Positions 51,468 through 60,131 of a DNA stretch of 64,000 nucleotides are shown here, in pieces; position 1 is the first letter of the stretch; each line of letters starts with the position of its first letter. A program made the position numbers and the translations under genes. This DNA is from Candidatus Aphodovivens excrementavium. Lineage in GTDB: Bacteria > Actinomycetota > Coriobacteriia > Coriobacteriales > Eggerthellaceae. Location: assembly GCA_018715935.1 (NCBI GenBank), contig DVKR01000029.1, forward strand, positions 124,001 through 188,000. The letters run 5' to 3'. The notes beneath the pieces are model-generated. The model was not told the origin of the DNA, did not search any database, and saw nothing but the letters and a program-made list of their open reading frames with translations.

Positions 51468-53701
51468 TGCAGGAGATAAAACCGACTAACTGCCATTACT
51501 GCGGCTACTGCTGCGCCTTTCTTGCTACGGTGGAAGACGGCCGTGTGGTCGACTTGAGCCCTGACCCTTCGCGCTATCCTTATGACGACCGTATTTTGGC
51601 GGGCTGCCGCCGCTGGCGTATGAACCTTGACGCCCTCGACGGTGCCGACCGCGTGAACTATCCTTTGCGTCGAGTGGGAGAGCGCGGTGCGAATCAGTGG
51701 GAGCGCGTGAGCTGGGACGAGGCGCTCGACGATATTGTGTGCAGCTTACGCGAACTTGCCCAGCAGCATGGGCCTGAAACGTTGGCAAGCGCCATAGGCG
51801 GCCCGCATGCGTCATTTTGGCCGTTGCACCGTTTCATGAATCTATTCGGCAGCCCAAACAACATGGGTATTGGCCAAATTTGCTGGAATCCTCGCATATG
51901 GATGGATGCCCTTACGTTTGGCTGGACGGTTGAGGCCGATATTACGCCGGGGCTTACCGAGTGCCTGTTCATATGGGGAACGAATCCGGCGCAATCCGAC
52001 AACTCTGCCTTTTGGCGTGCGATCATACAGTTTTCTAAGTCGGGCGCAGCGTTGGTGGTAATTGATCCGCGTCGAACGCAGGTGGCAGCGTTGGCAGACA
52101 TTTGGTTGCCCGTGCGTCCGGGCACCGACTGCACGCTGGCGTTGGCGTTCATGCATGTCATTATCGAAGAAAACCTGATTGACCGCGCGTTCGTTGACGA
52201 ATGGTGTCACGGGTTTGACGAGCTTGCCGAGCATGTTGAAAAATACACGCCCGCCTATGCGGCGCAGGTGTGCGGCGTGCCGGAGAGCGACATACGAAAG
52301 GCCGCGCGCCTGTTCGGCGAGGCGCAAGCTGCCGCACTGGTGTCTGGCAGAGGCATCGATCAAGTGGGAGTTAACGTTGCCCCAACACATCGCGCGATCT
52401 GCTGTTTGCGCGCAATCACCGGCAATGTAGACAAGCAGGGCGCCTGCGTTTTGGCCGAGGCGAGCGATTTCGTTTCTGAGGTGGTCATGGAAATGACCGA
52501 TGCGCTTGCTCCCGAGCATCGTGTACGCTGTCTGAACACGAGGCGCACGCCGCTTCAAAGCTATGAGGGCTACGAGAAGGCGCGTGCCATCACCGAAAAG
52601 CTGGGCAGGCGTCTCCCCGAGCGTTACCTTACGTCAGCCGCGCCTGACTTGGTGCTGCGCGCAATGGAGACGGGGGAGCCATACCCGGTGCGCGCGCTGA
52701 TAGTGAATGCGACGAACCCTCTTCTAACCTATGCGGATACGCATCGTGTTTTCAAGGCGTTCATGGGGCTTGATCTCATAGTGGTGCTAGACTACTATAT
52801 GACACCAACCGCGAGCATTGCCGACTATGTGCTTCCGATTGCAGGCGCCATCGAGCGCCCGATCTTCCAAGTGCACGGCGGCGTTGCCAACAACGGATAT
52901 GGCGGGCCGGCTGCGGTTGCGCCCTATTACGAGCGTCGGACCGATTACGAGGTGTTTCGCGAGCTGGGCATTCGCTTGGGTCAAGAACAGGCGTGGCCTG
53001 AGGAAACGCTGGAAGAGGCGTTTGCAGCACAACTGGCCCCTACCGGCATGGATTGGGAGACGTATTGCCGCATCGGGCTGTACTACCAGCCGCCTGCGTA
53101 CCAGAAGCACCTGAAGCCGGGGTCTGACGGGGCTCCTCTCGGGTTTGCCACCACCACGGGCAAAATTGAGCTAGCCAGCGAGTTTTTGCCTCAAGTGGGC
53201 GGTACGCGCTTGCCTGAGCCGGGCGGGCACGTTTCGCTGTGCTCACCTGAGCTGGTAGCCGAAGCCGAAGCGCAAGGGGGCGCGCATATTCGCATGATCA
53301 CCGGCTCGCGCAAGCAGCCCTACAATGCGTCGATGTATTTCAACAACCCGGCGTTTCGCGAAAAATCGCCCGTTCCCGTGGCGGAAATGAGCGAAGACAC
53401 CGCACGTAATTTGGGGCTTGAGCCAGGATGCACCGTAGAGTTGGCAACCGATCAGGGCAGTGCCCGCTTCGTGTTGGCGATTGCGAAGATGCGAGACGAC
53501 CTGGTGAACGTAGACTACGGGTGGTGGCATCCGGAATGGACGCCCGGTGCACCCGAGTTTGGTGGAATGTGGGAATCGAATGTGAACTGCCTGACCACCT
53601 GCACGCTGGCAGAGCCTATGATTGGAACGTGGAGCTACAATGACATCGACTGCGTAATCAGGCGTGTAGACGAGCCTATAAGCTGGCAAAACGGCCGGTA
53701 A
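51467..53701 (+). CDS. Second molybdopterin oxidoreductase (acetylene hydratase/transhydroxylase-like lineage)
   Basis: A 744-residue Moco or W-pterin enzyme without a Tat signal. Cys9-x2-Cys12-x3-Cys16 and Cys47 form the [4Fe-4S] site. Cys139 in QICWNPR is the likely metal ligand. CLFIWGTNPAQSDN, DPRRTQVAALADIWLPVRPGTD and VNATNPLLTYADT bind the pterins. YNASMYFNNPAFR and WWHPEWTPGAPEF are in the C-terminal barrel. It shares this plan with the 45745 enzyme but lacks the octapeptide extension. No membrane subunit is in its unit, and the CCG protein upstream is its probable redox partner. The substrate is unknown; both redox and hydratase-type chemistry are possible. Confidence 0.92.
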   Translation: MQEIKPTNCHYCGYCCAFLATVEDGRVVDLSPDPSRYPYDDRILAGCRRWRMNLDALDGADRVNYPLRRVGERGANQWERVSWDEALDDIVCSLRELAQQHGPETLASAIGGPHASFWPLHRFMNLFGSPNNMGIGQICWNPRIWMDALTFGWTVEADITPGLTECLFIWGTNPAQSDNSAFWRAIIQFSKSGAALVVIDPRRTQVAALADIWLPVRPGTDCTLALAFMHVIIEENLIDRAFVDEWCHGFDELAEHVEKYTPAYAAQVCGVPESDIRKAARLFGEAQAAALVSGRGIDQVGVNVAPTHRAICCLRAITGNVDKQGACVLAEASDFVSEVVMEMTDALAPEHRVRCLNTRRTPLQSYEGYEKARAITEKLGRRLPERYLTSAAPDLVLRAMETGEPYPVRALIVNATNPLLTYADTHRVFKAFMGLDLIVVLDYYMTPTASIADYVLPIAGAIERPIFQVHGGVANNGYGGPAAVAPYYERRTDYEVFRELGIRLGQEQAWPEETLEEAFAAQLAPTGMDWETYCRIGLYYQPPAYQKHLKPGSDGAPLGFATTTGKIELASEFLPQVGGTRLPEPGGHVSLCSPELVAEAEAQGGAHIRMITGSRKQPYNASMYFNNPAFREKSPVPVAEMSEDTARNLGLEPGCTVELATDQGSARFVLAIAKMRDDLVNVDYGWWHPEWTPGAPEFGGMWESNVNCLTTCTLAEPMIGTWSYNDIDCVIRRVDEPISWQNGR

Positions 53702-53757
53702 CGTATAAGGTAACCTTGATGCGACCTACGTTGCATGTCAGATGAAAAGGAGAAAGC

Positions 53758-54624
53758 ATGGCAGAAAAGAAGCAAGCGCTGCTGCTGTTCAGTAAACCGC
53801 CCGTTTCGGGGAAAGTGAAGACGCGCCTGACGATCGAGCATGGCGGGTTTATGACGGCTGACGAGGCCGCCGATTTTTACAAGCGCTGCTTGTACGACGT
53901 GTCTGAGTTGTGCATGCATGCCCTTATCGAGATGCAGCGCATTAACGATGCGGCTCGGGCTGCCGATCCGTCAGTCGATGCCATCACCTACGACTTCTTC
54001 GTTTCAACTCCTGTCGCCCAGTTCGACATCATGAAGGAAACCTATGACGAAATCGGCCCGTGGCCGATGGAGATCCACTACCTCACCGACAAGGGATCGA
54101 CGTTCGACGACCACTTCGACTATGCGTTCAAGCAGATCTTCGATCTGGGCTATAAGCATATCGTGTCGGTGGGAGGGGACATTCCCACGCTTCCGAAATC
54201 TCATATCAAGCAGGCGTTCGAGTGGCTTGATTATTTCCAGAGCCTGGGAACGCCAGGCTTCGTTCAGGCTCCCTGCCAGGAGTGCGGAACCTCTTTGGTT
54301 GGATTTAGCTACAACACCCCCATCAACCATCAGGGCATCTATTACAACATGACGGGTCGCCCCGCACTGGACGGCTATGTTGAGAAGCTGAAGGAGAAAA
54401 ACATTCCTTCGGCCTATTTCTCTCCTGTTGCTGACATCGACGAGCGCACCGACTTGGCGCACGCCATCTCCTGCATGCGCGCGATCGCCGAGGCGGGCAA
54501 ATACCAGCCCGATATGTTCATCCCCCAGCGCGTGCTTGACTGGGTAGACTGGTACGGCATCACCGTGTCTACCCCGCCCAACGAAGAGCACGACCCGCGC
54601 CAGTATCTGGACGAAGAGGAGTAG
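53758..54624 (+). CDS. DUF2064 (TIGR04282-like) nucleotidyl/glycosyltransferase-fold protein
   Basis: A 288-residue GT-A-fold protein with an AAGGAGAAAG site. LLLFSKPPVSGKVKTRLTIEHG is the DUF2064 signature, equivalent to the nucleotide-binding loop of MobA/CofC-like transferases. IVSVGGDIPTLP is the metal-binding (S)D-x-P region. Members next to radical SAM genes are assigned to arsenosugar-type glycosyl transfer in some bacteria. Here the gene lies between a Moco enzyme and a radical SAM gene. The C-terminal 70 residues (FIPQRVLDWVDWYGI) extend beyond the usual family length. Donor and acceptor are unknown. Confidence 0.82.
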   Translation: MAEKKQALLLFSKPPVSGKVKTRLTIEHGGFMTADEAADFYKRCLYDVSELCMHALIEMQRINDAARAADPSVDAITYDFFVSTPVAQFDIMKETYDEIGPWPMEIHYLTDKGSTFDDHFDYAFKQIFDLGYKHIVSVGGDIPTLPKSHIKQAFEWLDYFQSLGTPGFVQAPCQECGTSLVGFSYNTPINHQGIYYNMTGRPALDGYVEKLKEKNIPSAYFSPVADIDERTDLAHAISCMRAIAEAGKYQPDMFIPQRVLDWVDWYGITVSTPPNEEHDPRQYLDEEE

Positions 54625-54766
54625 TTCTGCGGGTCTGCCGGCATGCGGACTCGCTGACGCTACGGGCGCAAGAGCGCTCCTCTCTGATGCTACGAACGAC
54701 CAGTGAGGGTAAGGGCTCCGAGGGGACGCATCGTGTGGTGCATATCGCTTCGCGTCCGAAGAACCT

Positions 54767-56161
54767 GTGAGAAAGAGTGTGATTTTGAAAGAATCGAATG
54801 ACTCCGTGAAGGTGGCGCACGTTGCGCAAGAGGGAGACGTGCAGCAAACGAGCGGCTACCGGCATCTGCACAACACGATCGGGCTGTGCCCCGAGTGCCT
54901 GCGCGAGCTGAAGGCGGACGTATATGTCGACGATGAGGGAACCGTGTGGATGGAGCGAATCTGCCCCGATCACGGCCCGCTCACCACGCGCGTGTGGCCT
55001 GACGCCGACCACTACCAGTGGCTCCGATCCGAGGCCTTTCCCAAGACCAAGCCGCAAAACACCATTCCGGCAGGCGAGCCGTGCCCGTTTGGCTGCGGAA
55101 CGTGCGCGCGTCACGAGCGTCGCGGCACGCTGCTTGAGATCGAAGTGACCAAAAGCTGCAACTTGCATTGCCCGGTGTGCTTCATGAGCTCCGAGAACGG
55201 TGACGACGACCCCACGATGGACGAGATCGACGCCATGTACGACGTCATTGCCAATGCGGTGGGAACCGACGGCGCCGTGCAGCTGACCGGCGGCGAGCCG
55301 ACGTGCCGCAAGGACCTGCCCGAGATCATCTACCGCGGGCGCGAAAAGGGCTTCTGGGGCATTGAGGTCAACACAAACGGCCTGGTCATCGCGTCGCGTC
55401 CGGGGTATCTGGAAGATCTGGTGGCAGCGGGCCTCACGGGCGTGTACCTGTCGTTCGACGGCTTGACCGGCGACGTGTATGAGGGAACGTGCGGCCGCGA
55501 CATCCTCGACATCAAGCTGCGCGTTATCGAGCGCTGTCGCGAGGCCGGCATTCAGTGCGTGCTGTCGGTTGCGGTAGTTGCGGGCCTTAACGACAATCAG
55601 CTGGGCGATCTGCTCCGTTTCAGCCTTGAAAACTCCGACGTGGTGGCTGGCCTGGCTTTGCAGCCGGCGTTCGTATCCGGCCGTTTTGAGGCGGAGCGCG
55701 CCATGCAGTTTACGGCGGGCGACGTCATCTTCAAGCTGGCAGAACAGTCCGACGGGCTTATTGAGCCGCGCGACATCTGGCCGCTTGGATGCTCCAACCC
55801 GCTTTGCGACACCGGCGTGTTCTTGGTTCGCACCGACGAAGCAAGCCACCCGAGTGGATTCGTTCCCGCAACGCAGTTGCTTACCCCCGAAGAATATCGC
55901 GAAGGGTACAGCCCCGACAGCCCGCAGGGCTCTGTCTTTCTGGACATCCTCGCCAAGCGCGGCGTAAAGGTAAACGACGGCCTTTCTGTCATCATCATGA
56001 ACTATATGGACGCCTATTCGATGGACGTTCAGCGTCTGCGCGAGTGCTCGATGATGGTGACCGTGCCCGACGGCCGTGCCATCCCGTTCTGCTCGTACCA
56101 TCTGACCGACGCAGACGGCCGCCGCGTCTATCCTCCCTGGTGCAAGGAAGAGCTGAGATAG
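54767..56161 (+). CDS. Radical SAM enzyme of the MJ0619/Tes-like type
   Basis: About 464 residues. GTG at 54767 or 54779 may start the protein; GAGAAAG favours 54779. Cys131-x3-Cys135-x2-Cys138 in KSCNLHCPVCF is the radical SAM cluster. N-terminal CPEC (41-44) with ICPDHG, and CPFGCGTC (106-113), match the auxiliary metal sites of the MJ0619 and tetraether-synthase families. VQLTGGEPTCRKDLPEII and YLSFDGLTG are barrel motifs, and FCSYHLTD near the end is a further Cys site. MJ0619 methylates pterins; Tes couples lipid chains. In the 142 bases upstream, CTCGCTGACGCTACG at 54650 is a degenerate repeat tail. Confidence 0.85.
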   Translation: MRKSVILKESNDSVKVAHVAQEGDVQQTSGYRHLHNTIGLCPECLRELKADVYVDDEGTVWMERICPDHGPLTTRVWPDADHYQWLRSEAFPKTKPQNTIPAGEPCPFGCGTCARHERRGTLLEIEVTKSCNLHCPVCFMSSENGDDDPTMDEIDAMYDVIANAVGTDGAVQLTGGEPTCRKDLPEIIYRGREKGFWGIEVNTNGLVIASRPGYLEDLVAAGLTGVYLSFDGLTGDVYEGTCGRDILDIKLRVIERCREAGIQCVLSVAVVAGLNDNQLGDLLRFSLENSDVVAGLALQPAFVSGRFEAERAMQFTAGDVIFKLAEQSDGLIEPRDIWPLGCSNPLCDTGVFLVRTDEASHPSGFVPATQLLTPEEYREGYSPDSPQGSVFLDILAKRGVKVNDGLSVIIMNYMDAYSMDVQRLRECSMMVTVPDGRAIPFCSYHLTDADGRRVYPPWCKEELR

Positions 56162-56177
56162 ATTTTTGGAGGGGGTG

Positions 56178-56291
56178 CGAAGGGACAGCGGGAAAGCTTC
56201 GTGCTCAAACAGTCCTGAGCTCGCGCGAAACGCCCATCGGGCGTTTCGGCTCGTGCGGAACTGCGCGCGAAGCCTCCCCGCTGTCCCTTCG
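56178..56291. repeat. 114-base near-perfect intergenic hairpin
   Basis: The outer stem is 15 bp (CGAAGGGACAGCGGG with CCCGCTGTCCCTTCG), then GCTTCG/CGAAGC, then a bulged CAGT/ACTG stem, and an apical 10-bp stem (CGAAACGCCC-ATC-GGGCGTTTCG, 56226-56248). It begins 16 bases after the radical SAM stop. No U-run follows. Confidence 0.8.
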
Positions 56292-56431
56292 ATCGTAAGC
56301 TATCTCGGTCAGAGATGCGGTCTTTCGCGCTTTGCGCGAATTGTAGGGAGGACTAACGTTCCTGTTGCCCTCTGCTATAAGATATAGTCTACTAAAGGTA
56401 GCAGGCATTTTGGTCAAGACGAGAGGTAGAA

Positions 56432-57406
56432 ATGGCTGACTATAGGATTCTTCACGATGCGGATCGATGCGTTAAGTGCGGCTTGTGCGTGGCGTTTTGC
56501 CCGTGCGACGTGCTTGAGATTGGCAAGGAGGGCTACCCGGTTGTGGTGGACGCCGAGCCGTGTGTTGGCTGCATGACCTGCTCGGGCAACTGCCCGCAGC
56601 GCGCGCTTACGGTGGAGGCAACCGGCGATGCCGTGTACGATCCCTTTGCCGATGAGCCTCGCGCGGAACCGCTGGACAGCAAGCGTTGTTCGGAGTTCGC
56701 GGAATATCAGCGCGTCATCATGGAGAAGCTTGGGCTTCGCTGGCAGCCTGTTGCCGTGGGTCTCATTGAGGCGGACGAGCTTTTGCCCGATGTTCCCATG
56801 CCTTCGGAAAATCTTCGTTTCTGCCAAGCTTTGATGGCGGCGCGGCGCGGCGCGAGCGTTCTCATGCCGCCGAGCAAGCATTCCTGCCCCGATGGCACGT
56901 CCATCTTTGGCATGACCGGCGTGCCCGAAAAGCTGGCTACCGGCGAGATCTACGTGCTGTTCCACAAGCTCGACACTGCCGAAGCCGCCGCACAGATGGT
57001 GGCAGAGCGCCCCACGCTGCCGCCGCATAGCCGTCGCGCCACCTATGTTGCGCCGCTCAACAAAACGGTGCGCGAACCCGAGGTGGTGGTTTTCACCGGC
57101 ACGCCTGAGCAAATGATGTGGTTGTGCATGTCGATGAGCTACTACACCGGCCACCGCTTCGACTTCCATGCGTCGGGATACAACTCGATGTGCGTTGAGG
57201 CGGTGCTCATTCCGCTGCGCGACGACGAGCCCAATATCACTTTCGGGTGCTACGGTTGCCGCGCTGCCAGCGACATCGGGGAGGACATGATGTTCATGGG
57301 TGTGCCCACCAATCGCCTTCCAACCATCGCGAAGGGTCTCACCGAGCTGGCGAAGAAGGCCATTCCGCACTCGCGCATGAAGATCTACCTTCCGCCTATA
57401 ATGTAA
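56432..57406 (+). CDS. Ferredoxin-DUF169 fusion protein
   Basis: A 324-residue protein with a GAGAGG site. Residues 8-70 hold two [4Fe-4S] motifs (CVKCGLCVAFCP and CVGCMTCSGNCP). Residues 90-320 form a DUF169 domain (WQPVAVGLIEADEL, RFCQALMAARRGASVLM, CPDGTSIFGM, FGCYGCRAASDIG). DUF169 proteins occur beside methanogenesis and Moco genes and are thought to bind redox partners or cofactors, without a proven role. Between the long hairpin and this gene lies CTGCTA ... TAGCAG, a possible operator around a TATAAG box. It ends the locus at a bidirectional terminator. Confidence 0.85.
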   Translation: MADYRILHDADRCVKCGLCVAFCPCDVLEIGKEGYPVVVDAEPCVGCMTCSGNCPQRALTVEATGDAVYDPFADEPRAEPLDSKRCSEFAEYQRVIMEKLGLRWQPVAVGLIEADELLPDVPMPSENLRFCQALMAARRGASVLMPPSKHSCPDGTSIFGMTGVPEKLATGEIYVLFHKLDTAEAAAQMVAERPTLPPHSRRATYVAPLNKTVREPEVVVFTGTPEQMMWLCMSMSYYTGHRFDFHASGYNSMCVEAVLIPLRDDEPNITFGCYGCRAASDIGEDMMFMGVPTNRLPTIAKGLTELAKKAIPHSRMKIYLPPIM

Positions 57407-57466
57407 TTTCAGCGGCTTGCGAGCTGCCTACATGTGCTCGCGCTGTTGCAACACCTACCGTGAACC

Positions 57467-57504
57467 GCCCCCCATTTTTCAGACACGAGAAATGGGGGGC
57501 TTTT
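57467..57504. terminator. Bidirectional terminator
   Basis: GCCCCCCATTT (57467-57477) and AAATGGGGGGC (57490-57500) with TTTT after it on the plus strand. It lies between the stops of convergent genes at 57406 and 57514. Confidence 0.85.
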
Positions 57505-57513
57505 GAATCTAGG

Positions 57514-57945
57514 CTAGCGAATCTTTTTGCCCATAGGCTGCGGGTTGCATTCGTCAACAAGCGTGCAGACACGGCAGTCTTCGGCAACGTCGAGGCATAC
57601 GTCTTCCCAGGGAATGGCAGCGTATCCAAGCTTTTCGTAGAATCCCACCGACGCACCGCGCGCGACAAAGCGAAGCTCGCCATAGCGCTCAAGCGCTTCA
57701 TCCATAAGTGCGCGGCCAACTCCGTATCCGCGCCAGGTGGGATAGGTAACCACGGGGTTGACATGGGCAATGCCTTCCGGGCTGAACGCGAGGCGAAGAT
57801 AGCCCACGATCTCGCCTTCGCTGTTTACGGCAACCCGAATGTTTTCTATCGAGGGAAAGGCGTCCATGCCTTCTTGGTAGTTGTAGGCGTTCAAGACGGA
57901 AAGATCGTTTTCCTGTGCGTCGCGAATAGTGAACAAGTCAGCCAT
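57514..57945 (-). CDS. GNAT-family N-acetyltransferase
   Basis: A 143-residue acetyl-CoA-dependent transferase. IRDAQENDLSVLNAYNY is the N-terminal strand-helix, VGYLRLAFSPEGIAHVNPVVTYPTWRGYGVGRALMDEALE contains motif A with the R/Q-x-x-G-x-G/A loop (RGYGVG), and FVARGASVGFYEKLGYA is motif B. The last 25 residues have three Cys (CLDVAEDCRVCTLVDEC), possibly a metal site. The substrate is unknown. It lies downstream of a PadR gene on the same strand. Confidence 0.9.
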   Translation of the reverse strand: MADLFTIRDAQENDLSVLNAYNYQEGMDAFPSIENIRVAVNSEGEIVGYLRLAFSPEGIAHVNPVVTYPTWRGYGVGRALMDEALERYGELRFVARGASVGFYEKLGYAAIPWEDVCLDVAEDCRVCTLVDECNPQPMGKKIR

Positions 57946-57995
57946 GCAAGCCTCTTTCAGCTTATGCGGGCATAAAACGAAAAAGCGCGACTTTG

Positions 57996-58430
57996 CTACT
58001 CGTGCGAGCAGATGGGGGCATCGGGCAGATCGATGCCAAGCGCCTGAGCTGCTTGCCCACGCAGCTCTTCGAGTGTCAGCTCGTAGCAGGCCAGTGCATC
58101 GATCCAGCGACGTAGGCAGTGGCGTCCCTTGTCGGTAAGCGTGAAGAGGCGCTTAGCGGAGCCCTCTTCGGGCGTCTCCCATTCCGACGTTACGAGCTCG
58201 GCCTCTTCCATGCGCTTCAGTGCGCGATAGATGCCGGTGGCGTCGGGCTTCTTCCCGCCGAACATGGGCGAGTGAGCCGCCTGCTGCACGATAATGTAGC
58301 CATGCATGGGTTTGTCTGAGGCGGCAAGCAGCGTGAGGATGGTTGGCTGGGAAAGGCGGTTCAGAGATTTTCCCAGCTCGGCGCATTCTTTCAGGTCTTC
58401 ATCAGATTTCGGATGACAAGAGCTCCACAT
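57996..58430 (-). CDS. PadR-family transcriptional regulator
   Basis: A 144-residue regulator starting at the ATG at 58430 (GGGGGGA site); the frame to 58466 adds 12 poor residues. Residues 28-110 are the PadR winged helix (LSQPTILTLLAASDKPMHGYIIVQQ, KPDATGIYRALKRMEEAELVTSEWE, RLFTLTDKGRHCLRRW). A short C-terminal helix (LTLEELRGQAAQALGI) dimerises it. The N-terminus with CHPKSDEDLKECAELG is an extension seen in some anaerobe PadRs. Likely targets are itself and the GNAT gene 50 bases downstream. Confidence 0.9.
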   Translation of the reverse strand: MWSSCHPKSDEDLKECAELGKSLNRLSQPTILTLLAASDKPMHGYIIVQQAAHSPMFGGKKPDATGIYRALKRMEEAELVTSEWETPEEGSAKRLFTLTDKGRHCLRRWIDALACYELTLEELRGQAAQALGIDLPDAPICSHE

Positions 58431-58520
58431 GTCAGTCCCCCCTTTTTTCTCGCGGACGCGCCCCACGTCCGACGAAAGCGGTGAGCGACGCGAAGAATTG
58501 GTCGAATAGCACGCTGCCCA

Positions 58521-58728
58521 TCATCCCATAACTATTTGCAAATCGCCATTATTTTCTTGAAATCGGTACAGACAGGGTAGCGAGGTACTCCATTCGGTTG
58601 TGCTCCGAGGAGTGGAGTCTTCCGTTGCGCCGTGCTTGTGAGCGAGCAGTTCGTCTGCTTCCGACAGCACGATGCTTGCAATGATGAGAACCACTCCGAC
58701 AACACGCAGTACCCCTACCCCTTTGCGC
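58521..58728 (-). other. 298-base gap holding a possible membrane-protein relic
   Basis: In the gap 58431-58728 the minus strand encodes GVLRVVGVVLIIASIVLSEADELL without a start of its own outside the MBL gene. This looks like the last helix of a drug/metabolite (EamA-type) transporter, but it is short and may be chance. Nothing else was seen. Confidence 0.2.
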
Positions 58729-59742
58729 CTACTCCACGACGCGGTATCGTCGGATCCCGTTCGGGTCTTGATGCGCTTCGATCTTTCCGCGCAGTTCCAA
58801 ATGGCGTAAAAACGTTGCGCCAATTTCCATGAGCAGGAGCTTTTGCACGCACGGTATGTCTTCCCAGGTGCTATGGGGAAGCTTGAACCCGATATCTTGC
58901 GTGATTTCGAACCCGGTTGAGTTGGGGTTGTCCTTCACAAGCGAAAGGACGCGCTCGGCTCGCTGCCTCTGGTGCTGGGCAAGCCATTCAATTCGTTCGT
59001 TGACATCTGGGCGAATTGGGCCGTGCGAGTGGAGAAGGGTTTTGGGGGAGAGACGCAGGATTTTGCTCAGGCTATCGAGATAAAGCTGCACGCCGTCATT
59101 GCCGCCGTTTCCCTCTGCGTCAGGCAAAAACAAGCCGATGCCGGGCGACATGATGAACAGAATATGATCCCCGCCGAACAGCAAGCCCGATTCAGGTTGG
59201 TAGAGCACCTGGTGTCCGGGAGTATGACCGGGAGTCTCCAATACGGTGAAACGGTAATTGCCCACAGTGATTTCGTCGTTCTCTTGAGTGAAGACAAAGC
59301 GGTGGTCTTGCTGAATGATGTGCGAAAACTGACTGCGCGACTCGATGGAGCATCGGGCAGAGTCGGGGTCGGCGCCCTCGGCGACGAGCGTGCGGTAGAG
59401 CGCTTCGTAGCGACGCTCTACCTCTTCTGGCTGAGTGCGTCGGTAGTCGTTTTCGTTGAGGTAGACCGTTGCGTCGAGCGGTGCGATTCTGTCCAGCAGC
59501 CCCGCATGGTCCAAATGCAGGTGGGTGAGGAAAAACGAAAGGCGCTGCGGGTTGATGCCCAGTTCTTGCAGCGCATTCTGCAGATAGTGCAGCCCCTCAT
59601 CGGAAGGGGCGCCCGTGTCAACGAGGAGGGCGTCGTTGCCGTCAACAACGATGTAGCAGTTAGTTGAATCGAGCTTTAGGTTCTCGAAGGGTATCTTAAT
59701 GAGGTATACGTCGGGGTTTTCGTGGACTTTGGTCGACAGCAT
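58729..59742 (-). CDS. Metallo-beta-lactamase-fold hydrolase with C-terminal winged helix
   Basis: A 337-residue protein. Residues 15-235 are the MBL fold: ALLVDTGAPSDEGLHYL, FFLTHLHLDHAGLLDRI (H-x-H-x-D-H), ETPGHTPGHQVLYQP, GGDHILF, and LLHSHGP for the last His. Residues 255-335 are a winged-helix-like domain (HQRQRAERVLSLVKDNPN ... QKLLLMEIGATFLRHLELRGKIE), as in LACTB2-type or glyoxalase-II-like hydrolases of anaerobes. Probably a thioesterase, lactonase or RNA hydrolase; not resolvable here. It stands alone on the minus strand. Confidence 0.9.
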   Translation of the reverse strand: MLSTKVHENPDVYLIKIPFENLKLDSTNCYIVVDGNDALLVDTGAPSDEGLHYLQNALQELGINPQRLSFFLTHLHLDHAGLLDRIAPLDATVYLNENDYRRTQPEEVERRYEALYRTLVAEGADPDSARCSIESRSQFSHIIQQDHRFVFTQENDEITVGNYRFTVLETPGHTPGHQVLYQPESGLLFGGDHILFIMSPGIGLFLPDAEGNGGNDGVQLYLDSLSKILRLSPKTLLHSHGPIRPDVNERIEWLAQHQRQRAERVLSLVKDNPNSTGFEITQDIGFKLPHSTWEDIPCVQKLLLMEIGATFLRHLELRGKIEAHQDPNGIRRYRVVE

Positions 59743-59853
59743 TCGTTCTTCCTTTGCTTACGCTTGATCGTCGAATCACCTTAGCCTATAGCGCCCCCGC
59801 ATGCAAACGCCACGCTTGAGCTCCCTCGATCGATCGTCTCGGCATTTCTCTTT

Positions 59854-60053
59854 TGACGAATAGAAAAAGAAAGGGAAAAAAGGAAAACACACGACGAAGC
59901 AGGAGGAGTGCAGGCGCATGGGGTGTCGTCCGACTACGCGCAGAAGTACCCCGCCGACTCATTGACGCAGGCGTGATAGAGGCTTCTCGAAGGGGAGAGG
60001 TGTCGTTTGCCGTCCCGTACCTGAGAGACTATCTCCGTAAAGGGCTGAGCTAG
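59854..60053 (+). pseudogene. Frameshifted C-terminal relic of an ATP-binding (AAA-type) protein
   Basis: Frame 1 reads GVSSDYAQKY up to about 59955; frame 2 then continues RRLIDAGVIEASRRGEVSFAVPYLRDYLRKGL to a stop at 60053. Joined, they give the winged-helix end common in AAA ATPases of anaerobes (YAxKYRRRLIxAGVI, VSFAVPxLxDYLR). The break is at a CCCC run in TACCCCGCC. No N-terminal ATPase part is left upstream. Confidence 0.55.
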
Positions 60054-60131
60054 CAGCCCCTAGAGTGCGGATGCAGACGGTGCGCTATCATGGACGTCGG
60101 AGCGAACGGCTACCGAACCAAGGGGGACGCT

